This document shows positions 1 through 6,611 of a stretch of 10,730 nt of DNA, piece by piece (position 1 is the stretch's first letter; every line of letters begins with the position of its first letter). Below the pieces are notes generated by a model that was not told the DNA's origin, did no database searches, and saw nothing but the letters and a program-made list of their open reading frames with translations. A program made the position numbers and the translations under genes. This DNA comes from Flavobacteriaceae bacterium (GTDB taxonomy: Bacteria > Bacteroidota > Bacteroidia > Flavobacteriales > Flavobacteriaceae), in the NCBI GenBank assembly GCA_013001365.1, contig JABDMQ010000146.1:1-10730 (forward strand), read 5' to 3'.

Positions 1-2597
1 GGTTCCCTGCCCTGAATGGCGAATCTTTCATCATCAACCAATGAATAGAATGAAATAAGGCTGCCACCATCCAGTCTTTTACCATCATATGACCTATCGA
101 TTCCATTAGTGGCACCCTCAACGAATCCTATCAATATCTGGCTGAAAGCTCCTTCATCATTCTCCATATTAAGCCAAATACGATCGGTTGCCCTAAAGAA
201 ATCATCGTTTCCAGTGGTTACTCGCATTGCATTATTGAATGTCGCATTGCCATTGGACACGCCTTCTATGAAAAAACCTTGTCCAGAGGCTATGATGCCT
301 GTCGGTGGAGGACCACCGTTAATTGCTGCTACACCACCTACGCCTGCGGTATAGGAAGCGTAATCGTCTTCAGAGAAATTAAGCACATTTGGTCCAGGAT
401 TAAAGTCTTCTGGCGGAGAAATATGTGTCCATAAATAAATCGTTCCACTTAATAATCCCGCATTGGCTGGATCATTAATGAAAGCATCTGCATTGATGGC
501 AGAAGGATAAGGATTTCCTAACAGATTCCAGTTCTGAGGATTGACCGGATCAGGACTCACTGTAACTGGCGTAGTAATGATTCCGTTATTGAATGTTCCT
601 TCGAAAACGAATGACTGGGTTTCTGGGTAACCCATCGTTGCTGGACGCGCAAAAGCGGCATATCCTTTTCCAGGAATCATAAGATCGGTTTGACCAGCTA
701 TGATCCAATCATCAGAATTATCATCATAATTATCGGCATCTGTATCTTCATAATTTGCTGCATCGTACCTGAATATCCTATCGACTGGAACACCCGACAA
801 CGCATCTCCAACTGTTTCATCTGCAAAAGCAGAACTCCAATAGGTGTATTCGTAAAAAGCATCGATTGGTGTTGTTACCTTAAATAACCTGCCAAGTCCA
901 ATGCCATTATTAGTTACAGTTGCCAGGTCATTGACCTGAATCAAACTTGCCTCTGATCCAATCGCTATCAGGCCATCAATTGAAATATCATTAGTAATAT
1001 TAACATAATCAGTGCCATTTACGAACAATGAATTCCCTGTCGTAACAGATATACTACAAGCATCAAAACTTCCAGGCATATTGGTTGCTGTATAATAATC
1101 TCCATCGATAATTGCGGTCATTGTATTGTCCGGAAATCCATTGTCCCAATTCATGCCATCCCAAGTTGTCGTATTGAGAGCAGTGGCAGATAAACTGAAA
1201 TTATCAAGCCCAGCTTGATCATTCAGCGCATCCAGATCAGCATAAAAAATTAGCTGTAACAATGTAACCGAGTCCGGAATATTCACAAGCACTTGAGTCC
1301 ATGCACCTGTATTGGCAGAAATATCTACAATCCCTTGAGAAACACCATCATAGAATATTTCATAATCAAGGTTGTCTGAAACATCAAGACCAACGGAATA
1401 ATAATAAAAAGATAACTCAACATTGCTATAAGCAGACACATCAACTGCATCAAAAGTGATCTCATGAGTAAAACCAAAATGCCCTGCTCTTTCTAGGTCC
1501 GTAATGCCCCAAAAACTCGCTGCACTTTGGGCAGTTGGTATATTTGTTAGATTATTGGTTACATACCAATGATCAACGATTGGGGCATGATTAGGCGTAT
1601 AATTCCAAGTATCGGAGGCTGCAGATTCAAAATCTTGTTCTGCAATTACAGTTGTTGAAGTTCCACATAATGATGACCCAATTCCTTCAAGATTCACTGT
1701 GCAAATGCCTTCATTTGCATCGTCACTTGTGATCGTAAGAGAATCCGTTAAAAGTCCTAAAAGTGTCGGATTGTACCTTATCGTTATATCTTGATTGCCT
1801 CCTGGTGGAATGACCAATGGCAAGCCTGGAGTTCCAATCAAGGAGAAATCAATTCCCGTGGTCAATCCTAATCCTGAAATGGTCAGATCCACTGCACCAA
1901 TGTTCTGGATCCTGATTACAGTATCTGTATTCGTTCCAATATTCTGGCTTCCAAAATTGTAATTGAAACCACAAGAAATATCGGTTCCAATTGGCAGCTG
2001 TAATTGAATTTCATTACTCGGAACACATACATTGGTATGAAACCCGATATCTGCAAAAGTATCTTGATTATAGCACGTCCATTCTGCATCCGGGTCAAAA
2101 ACATCTGCTCCATTATTATCCCCTGCCTGCACACCAGCATTTCGTATCATAGTACCATTCTGAGTACCTTGGGTACATACTGCCCCTACCCATTGTGCTC
2201 CAGGATCGAATCCTATTTGGCCAATGATATCAATATTCACTCCACCATTTCGCAATACGACGGTATCATTACCATTAAAGCTCAATAGTGTACTTTGTTG
2301 GTCCTCTGTAATTCCAATAGCTTCGCCTGGATTTTCAACAACAAAGGCTTCGCCAGCAGGAATTGTACCAACCAATGATATCGTTGATCCTGCAACTGCT
2401 GCGCCGTTAAAATAAATCTGGATATCATAAGATCCCGTAAGCAAAATGTCAGCTCCTGTGGGATTATATATTTCAATGGCTTTGTTATTTCCAGAGCCCT
2501 CTACGTACTCGGACATAAAAAGATCTGTGCACGGTTGTGCATAAGAAACCAATCCTATTAATAAGAAAATGAGTCCAAGAAAGTAGTTCTTTTTCAT
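1..2597 (-). CDS. Large secreted multidomain protein, probable T9SS cargo (partial, C-terminus missing)
   Basis: Starting at the ATG at 2597, the minus strand stays open for 865 codons to the window edge, with no stop or frame break in my translation. Residues 1-20 form a clear signal peptide (KK, hydrophobic core, SYA before Q21). Residues 22-190 resemble a lamin-tail domain: SEYVEGSGNNKAIEIYNP near 29-46 and a CYNQDTFADIGFHT-type end at 175-188. Residues 208-306 look like an anchor-D (ASPM/SPD-2/HYDIN) Ig domain. Residues 316-472 resemble a MAM or carbohydrate-binding jelly roll. From 477 onward the sequence is of the kind common in Bacteroidota T9SS substrates, including a TTTWDGMNWDNG segment (477-487) and WNLLGNPYPSAIN (690-702). 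Neither an enzymatic domain nor the C-terminal sorting domain is visible; the latter should lie beyond the left edge. Inferred role: an exported cell-surface or extracellular binding or adhesion protein. Assignment is by recognition of motifs, not by a search. Confidence 0.85.
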   Translation of the reverse strand, partial: MKKNYFLGLIFLLIGLVSYAQPCTDLFMSEYVEGSGNNKAIEIYNPTGADILLTGSYDIQIYFNGAAVAGSTISLVGTIPAGEAFVVENPGEAIGITEDQQSTLLSFNGNDTVVLRNGGVNIDIIGQIGFDPGAQWVGAVCTQGTQNGTMIRNAGVQAGDNNGADVFDPDAEWTCYNQDTFADIGFHTNVCVPSNEIQLQLPIGTDISCGFNYNFGSQNIGTNTDTVIRIQNIGAVDLTISGLGLTTGIDFSLIGTPGLPLVIPPGGNQDITIRYNPTLLGLLTDSLTITSDDANEGICTVNLEGIGSSLCGTSTTVIAEQDFESAASDTWNYTPNHAPIVDHWYVTNNLTNIPTAQSAASFWGITDLERAGHFGFTHEITFDAVDVSAYSNVELSFYYYSVGLDVSDNLDYEIFYDGVSQGIVDISANTGAWTQVLVNIPDSVTLLQLIFYADLDALNDQAGLDNFSLSATALNTTTWDGMNWDNGFPDNTMTAIIDGDYYTATNMPGSFDACSISVTTGNSLFVNGTDYVNITNDISIDGLIAIGSEASLIQVNDLATVTNNGIGLGRLFKVTTPIDAFYEYTYWSSAFADETVGDALSGVPVDRIFRYDAANYEDTDADNYDDNSDDWIIAGQTDLMIPGKGYAAFARPATMGYPETQSFVFEGTFNNGIITTPVTVSPDPVNPQNWNLLGNPYPSAINADAFINDPANAGLLSGTIYLWTHISPPEDFNPGPNVLNFSEDDYASYTAGVGGVAAINGGPPPTGIIASGQGFFIEGVSNGNATFNNAMRVTTGNDDFFRATDRIWLNMENDEGAFSQILIGFVEGATNGIDRSYDGKRLDGGSLISFYSLVDDERFAIQGRE

Positions 2598-2599
2598 AA

Positions 2600-2628
2600 T
2601 TTGGATTTATATTTAATCCATTTATTTG
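2600..2628 (+). promoter_or_regulatory. Candidate Bacteroidota-type promoter for recX
   Basis: TTTG at 2600-2603 is followed after 17 bp by TTTATTTG at 2621-2628, one mismatch from the TAnnTTTG -7 consensus of Bacteroidota sigma-ABfr promoters. The spacing is at the short end of the usual range. If it is used, transcription would begin near 2633, so the recX leader would be very short. In this AT-rich region the match could be chance. Confidence 0.3.
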
Positions 2629-2680
2629 AAAGAACAATATCCTGAAACCTTCTAACCCCTACACCTTTGATGAAGCCAGA

Positions 2681-3115
2681 ATGAAACTGGAATATTATTG
2701 TTCTTATCAAGAACGCTGTCATAAAGAGGTTGAACAAAAATTAAAGGAGATGAACATGATCCCTGAAGCAAGGAATCTTATCATCCTCCATCTAATGGAA
2801 AACAACTTTCTTAATGAAGAGCGTTTTGCCAAAACCTATGTTAGGGGCAAATTCAGGATAAAGAAATGGGGGCGGCGCCGATTAACACTTGAATTAAGGA
2901 AAAAAGGCATCAGTAAAGTTAATGTAAATCTAGCGCTTAAGGAAATAGAAGAGTCTGTGTACATCGAGGTTTTCAAGGACTTAAGCGAAAAAAAGGCAAA
3001 ATCTTTGCGTGAATCAAATAGAAACAAGAAAAAAAAGAAACTTCACGACTATTTGATATATAGAGGTTGGGAGCCACATCTTGTTTACGACCGAGTCAAT
3101 GAGTTGATCAAGTGA
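2681..3115 (+). CDS. recX: RecX family regulatory protein
   Basis: The 144-residue product is small, basic and helical, as expected for RecX, which binds RecA filaments in the cytoplasm and restrains recombinase activity. Family hallmarks are the N-terminal YYCSYQERCHKEVEQKL (5-21), FLNEERFAKTYVRGK (43-57), KKWGRRRLTLELRKKGIS (61-78) and a C-terminal LIYRGWEPHLVYDRVNEL (125-142), together corresponding to tandem three-helix repeats. The ATG at 2681 is the first canonical start, but codons 2660-2680 encode YTFDEAR, which looks like the normal beginning of the first RecX helix. The real start may therefore be a non-AUG codon at ATC 2639 or CTG 2642; a TGA at 2627-2629 limits how far it can extend. 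From 2639 the protein would be 158 residues, closer to what I expect for the family. The gene is divergent from the secreted-protein gene and its last 8 bp overlap the convergent dioxygenase gene. No RecA gene lies in the window. Confidence 0.9.
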   Translation: MKLEYYCSYQERCHKEVEQKLKEMNMIPEARNLIILHLMENNFLNEERFAKTYVRGKFRIKKWGRRRLTLELRKKGISKVNVNLALKEIEESVYIEVFKDLSEKKAKSLRESNRNKKKKKLHDYLIYRGWEPHLVYDRVNELIK

Positions 3116-3977
3116 TCCCTTGTTTGCGATGCGTCCTTAGTATTGCTTGCTCATTCTTCCAATCTATCCATTTCTGGCCCTTTATACGGCGCATCATGTT
3201 GTCATAATTACGCATAACGACCAAATTATATACCGCTTTACCAAAATTAATCGGATTTCTTGCTATGGCTCTTAAGCTCATGGAAAAACCTGGAGTAATA
3301 TAGCGCATATAATGCCAGTACCCTTCAGGAATGTAAAGTACATTGCCATGTTCGAGGTTAGCAACATGACCTTTAGCGTTCTTTAGTGCTGGCCATTTAT
3401 TGAAGTCTGGGTTAGCAAAATCTATATCTTCCCTTACGATCAATGAATGAGGGATCTTGTATAGATGTTCGCTTTGACCCTGATCGAACAATATGCATTG
3501 TTTTTTACCTTCAAAATGAAAATGAAAGATATTGGCAAGATCAATATCGTAGTGCATAAAGGTATACGAATCCTCACCACCAAAGAATAACATGGGCAAT
3601 CCTTTCATTAATTTCAATCCAAAGTCCGGAAAATCAAAATCCTCCTGAAGCTGAGGAACCTCCTTTAATATATTCCAAAGGAAAATCCTGTATTTGGTTG
3701 GCTCTCTTTTAAGAAGATCTACATATTCGCTCATTTTCATTTGAGCATGAGGCTCATTGAATCCATCTTTGTAATCCACTGGGCGATTATCGTATAACGG
3801 AACTGTAATATTGCCAGCTACTTCCTTCATATAATCCAGATTCCACTTATTATATGCAGGCCAATCTTCAATAAAGCGCTCAATTACCACAGGTTTCTGT
3901 GGTCTGAAATAATGCTTCAAGAACTCATCTTTTGTGATGGTTTCAACACGTGGTATGTCTAGAAGATCGAGTTTCAA
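3108..3977 (-). CDS. Cupin_8/JmjC-like (FIH-type) Fe(II)/2-oxoglutarate dioxygenase
   Basis: The 289-residue protein has no signal peptide and is probably cytoplasmic. Its core matches the JmjC/cupin_8 fold: HYD supplies the first two iron ligands (H142, D144), and YIPEGYWHYM (215-224) supplies the distal ligand H222. K159, in GKKQCILF (157-164), aligns with the 2-oxoglutarate-binding lysine of the asparaginyl hydroxylase FIH, whose equivalent reads KGYKRCILF. The N-terminal QKPVVIERFIEDWPA (27-41) is also typical of cupin_8 proteins. It probably hydroxylates a protein side chain or small molecule; the substrate cannot be read from the sequence. The start is TTG at 3977: a TAA lies five codons upstream (3992-3990), no ATG or GTG lies between, and the next in-frame Met is residue 50, inside the domain. 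The gene follows the TonB receptor gene by 51 bp on the same strand, suggesting co-transcription, and overlaps the end of recX by 8 bp. Confidence 0.85.
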   Translation of the reverse strand: MKLDLLDIPRVETITKDEFLKHYFRPQKPVVIERFIEDWPAYNKWNLDYMKEVAGNITVPLYDNRPVDYKDGFNEPHAQMKMSEYVDLLKREPTKYRIFLWNILKEVPQLQEDFDFPDFGLKLMKGLPMLFFGGEDSYTFMHYDIDLANIFHFHFEGKKQCILFDQGQSEHLYKIPHSLIVREDIDFANPDFNKWPALKNAKGHVANLEHGNVLYIPEGYWHYMRYITPGFSMSLRAIARNPINFGKAVYNLVVMRNYDNMMRRIKGQKWIDWKNEQAILRTHRKQGIT

Positions 3978-4000
3978 TACAAATTCAATTTACCTTTGTA
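3978..4000 (-). promoter_or_regulatory. Inverted repeat abutting the TTG start of the dioxygenase gene
   Basis: On the coding strand TACAAA and TTTGTA (4000-3995 and 3983-3978) form a perfect 6-bp inverted repeat with an 11-nt spacer, ending on the base immediately before the TTG start. As RNA it would be a weak hairpin next to the initiation codon; as DNA it could be a small operator. It is AT-rich, so chance is a real alternative. Confidence 0.25.
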
Positions 4001-4028
4001 AATTTAATAAAACGCTTGAAAATTGAAA

Positions 4029-5849
4029 TTATTTAATTCGGTAATTCAGTCCAAATAGAACATTGCCTTTTGGCATGGGTACAAACCCAGTTTCAATGAA
4101 ATCCTCATTAAGGATATTGTTGGCAATTATTGATGCTTCAAATGACTTGAATTCAAATGAAATACTAGCATCAACAACAGAATAACTGTCTCCTGCCGTT
4201 CGTTCTGCGAATTTATAGACCAAGCTATGTTTCAAGTTCTTGACAAATTGTGAGTGATAGGCAACTGTGAAATGATGCTTCAAGGAATTAATGGAATATC
4301 TTGTAAACGCCAAATCCAGATCCTTTACTTCATCATCAATATAGGTGTAACCGGCCCTAATTAATTGTGCATATCCAATTGTCCTGAATTGATAAGCAAT
4401 ACTCGTTTCCATTCCTTTGGAGTTCAATTCGCGAATATTGGTAGCCATGAACCGATCCTCCTCATTTTCTTTTACATAATCAATTATTTTCTTCGAATCC
4501 CTGTTGAAGAATGCCAAATTAAAATCAAATCCTTTCTTATTATATTTTAACCCTATTTCCTCTGCTATGGCTTCTTCAGGCTCAAGATCTTGATTTCCCA
4601 ATGTAGCGGGATCACTATAGTAAAGATCTGTATAGGTAGGAATCCTATAAGTATAGCCTATATTTCCGTATAGCTTGAAGTGATCATTCAATCTGTAACC
4701 TACATCCATTCCTGGAAACGCATGAAACTTGAAATCAGAAAAATAATTAACCGCAATTCCTGGAGTGATATCCAGTTTGTCATTCAATAACTTGAATCGA
4801 TGTTCCAAAAACAAATTAGCAATAAACCTATCCCTGTCTCCAAGATTGTTACTTGATATATACATTTTCGCAACACCCACTCCCAAACCCGTCATTCCTG
4901 CTTTTGAAGAATAAGAGGTGTTAATATCTGCCCCAACCTTATTTGTAATATGAAAATTCCTGTAAAATTCTGGGTCATCTCTTCTTAACAAGAACATATC
5001 TTGATTACGTCTCCAATGAATTTGAGGCTTAACTGTTAAATTTCCTGATACGAATTTAGATTGAACACTTAAAAGACTTGCTTGCGTCTCTTCATATTCA
5101 GAAAAAGTCTCATTGGTGGTATAGAAATTCTGTGCACCGAATTTCCGGTCATTTAAAGAAGCAATTACATCAATTGGTGTATTGTTCTTATTAAAACTGC
5201 TTTTAATGAAATAGTTTTGATTGTCGAAATCACTATTTGTCCTATGACCATCGGAGTGATTATTGGAATAATGAACGATATGATCCGATTTACCAAGGTC
5301 CAACCCTAGTGTAGCAGTGACATTCAATTGGCCAAAGGAACCACCTTGAAGTCCTAGAACCGTAACATCTTCAACATTCTTTTTCGTAACAATATTTATG
5401 GCTCCTGTAAACGCATTTTGCCCGAATACTCGCGCAGCAGGACCTTTTATGATCTCGATTCGCTCAATAACTTCTATTGGCAATGCCATATTCATGGTAT
5501 GATGGCCAGTTTGAGCATCTTCCAGTCTTATACCATCAATTAATAGCAGAGTTTGGTCAAATCCACCACCTCTAATATAAAGGTCTGCCTGCATACCATT
5601 TGCCCCGCGCCTTCTCATATCTACACCCGCAAATTGCTGTAATACCTCAGCAACACTTGTTGCCGCGCTTTGCTGGATGTCTTCTGAACTCACAATGGTT
5701 ATTGTTCTGGAATTCTCGGAAAATGGAAGGTCTATCCTGCTTGATGTTATGACGACTTCCTCGAGTTGTTCTTGTGGTTGTAAATCCTGTGAAAAGGAAA
5801 ACTTATTGACTGCAAGGAGAATGAAGAACAAGGATTTCCTGAAACTCAT
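4029..5849 (-). CDS. TonB-dependent outer-membrane receptor (BtuB/FepA-like architecture)
   Basis: The 606-residue product has a signal peptide (hydrophobic segment 7-20, probable cleavage before Q21), then a short linker with a TonB-box-like EEVVITS (30-36). The plug domain spans about 45-157 and shows the usual landmarks: VAEVLQQFAGVDMRRRG (66-82), YIRGGGFDQTLLLIDGIRL (91-109), VIERIEIIKGPAARVFGQNA (127-146) and GAINIVTKK (149-157). The remaining roughly 440 residues are alternating barrel strands ending in GLNYRIK. Such receptors import scarce ligands (cobalamin, siderophores, metals, oligosaccharides) using proton-motive force passed on by TonB-ExbBD. The size and plain plug without an N-terminal carboxypeptidase-like extension, and the absence of a SusD partner, argue against a SusC glycan importer. 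The length is close to BtuB, but no cobalamin gene or riboswitch accompanies it, so the ligand is unknown. The downstream dioxygenase gene is the likely operon partner. The ATG start sits correctly before the signal peptide. Confidence 0.93.
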   Translation of the reverse strand: MSFRKSLFFILLAVNKFSFSQDLQPQEQLEEVVITSSRIDLPFSENSRTITIVSSEDIQQSAATSVAEVLQQFAGVDMRRRGANGMQADLYIRGGGFDQTLLLIDGIRLEDAQTGHHTMNMALPIEVIERIEIIKGPAARVFGQNAFTGAINIVTKKNVEDVTVLGLQGGSFGQLNVTATLGLDLGKSDHIVHYSNNHSDGHRTNSDFDNQNYFIKSSFNKNNTPIDVIASLNDRKFGAQNFYTTNETFSEYEETQASLLSVQSKFVSGNLTVKPQIHWRRNQDMFLLRRDDPEFYRNFHITNKVGADINTSYSSKAGMTGLGVGVAKMYISSNNLGDRDRFIANLFLEHRFKLLNDKLDITPGIAVNYFSDFKFHAFPGMDVGYRLNDHFKLYGNIGYTYRIPTYTDLYYSDPATLGNQDLEPEEAIAEEIGLKYNKKGFDFNLAFFNRDSKKIIDYVKENEEDRFMATNIRELNSKGMETSIAYQFRTIGYAQLIRAGYTYIDDEVKDLDLAFTRYSINSLKHHFTVAYHSQFVKNLKHSLVYKFAERTAGDSYSVVDASISFEFKSFEASIIANNILNEDFIETGFVPMPKGNVLFGLNYRIK

Positions 5850-5908
5850 GATTGTTGGTTTAAGCCAGTAAAAATAAGTAAATAAAACAAAGGTTGGGGT
5901 TTATTATT

Positions 5909-5916
5909 TAGCTTTG
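5909..5916 (+). promoter_or_regulatory. Candidate -7 promoter box for the acetyltransferase gene
   Basis: TAGCTTTG is a perfect match to the Bacteroidota -7 consensus TAnnTTTG, lying 45 bp before the ATG at 5962. No TTG lies at the expected distance upstream; the nearest (5894-5896) is only 12 bp away. The call rests on the -7 box alone. The receptor gene must also start transcription in this 112-bp divergent gap, but I see no convincing box for it. Confidence 0.35.
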
Positions 5917-5961
5917 AATAACAATTAAATAATTCCAACATTAATCTAGAGCAAGTCCATA

Positions 5962-6519
5962 ATGAACATTATATATCAACGTGCCTATACAGATAAAGAA
6001 CTTCAAGAGATTTTAAAACTACAGTCAAGAAATTTGAAAGAAACCCTTACCGATAAGGAAATGGAAAAAGAAGGTTTCGTGACCCTAAAACATGATCTGG
6101 AAATTCTTAAGAAAATGAATGTTCGATGTGCACATTGCATCGCTAAGCATAAAGATAAAATAGTTGGTTACGCCCTATCAATGCATCCTGATTTCAAAAG
6201 TGATATTCCTTTATTATCGTCAATGTTCATAGAGGTTGAAAAAACCTTGAAAGAAAAAGGCCTATCTGTTAAATATATTGCTATGGGCCAGATATGTATA
6301 GATAAGGATCATAGAGGTAAAGGGATTTTTAGAGGATTATACCAATTCATGGCACAAGAATTAAATCCGGAATTTGATGCCATTATTACTGAAGTAGACA
6401 TTACGAATGTACGTTCATCTGTAGCGCATCAAGCCGTTGGCTTCAAGGTACTGAAAACACACACCGCATATGGCCAAAATTGGGAAATCATTAGTCTGGA
6501 CATTAAGGTTCGGATGTGA
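5962..6519 (+). CDS. GNAT family N-acetyltransferase
   Basis: This is a 185-residue cytoplasmic protein without signal peptide or membrane segments. Motif A of the GNAT fold, which binds the acetyl-CoA pyrophosphate, is clear: MGQICIDKDHRGKGIFRGLY (108-127), with the loop HRGKGI equivalent to the R/Q-x-x-G-x-G/A signature. Motif B follows as ITEVDITNVRSSVAHQAVGF (142-161), in which an Asn and a terminal GF occupy usual positions. A preceding strand (AHCIAKHKDKIVGYALSM, 57-74) fits the beta-hairpin before motif A. The family transfers acetyl from acetyl-CoA to an amine of a small molecule, peptide or protein; the acceptor is unknown. The ATG at 5962 gives a normal N-terminus (NIIYQRAYTDKELQEILKL). 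The symporter gene follows 92 bp downstream on the same strand, which is a wide gap for an operon. Confidence 0.88.
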   Translation: MNIIYQRAYTDKELQEILKLQSRNLKETLTDKEMEKEGFVTLKHDLEILKKMNVRCAHCIAKHKDKIVGYALSMHPDFKSDIPLLSSMFIEVEKTLKEKGLSVKYIAMGQICIDKDHRGKGIFRGLYQFMAQELNPEFDAIITEVDITNVRSSVAHQAVGFKVLKTHTAYGQNWEIISLDIKVRM

Positions 6520-6611
6520 ATCTGTTGTCTAAAACACTCTAGTATGGCGCAAGGAGCATTGAAGATTTTAACTAAAAAAGTATACCTTACGGTAAATTTT
6601 ACTAATTCAAA

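Noticed and set aside
690..2415. Short open frames on the plus strand inside the secreted-protein region (109-354, 690-887, 2004-2288, 2224-2415)
   Set aside because: They are antisense to a continuous 865-codon frame with a signal peptide and recognisable domains, and their translations show no family features.
2986..3040. Possible frameshift in the A-tracts of recX (A7 near 2988, A8 near 3029)
   Set aside because: The frame stays intact on both sides, and the product reads through into the expected LIYRGWEPHLVYDRVNEL ending.
5850..5961. Cobalamin riboswitch upstream of the BtuB-sized TonB receptor
   Set aside because: The whole divergent gap is 112 bp, too short for a cobalamin riboswitch, and no B12-box-like sequence was seen. 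No B12 gene is nearby.
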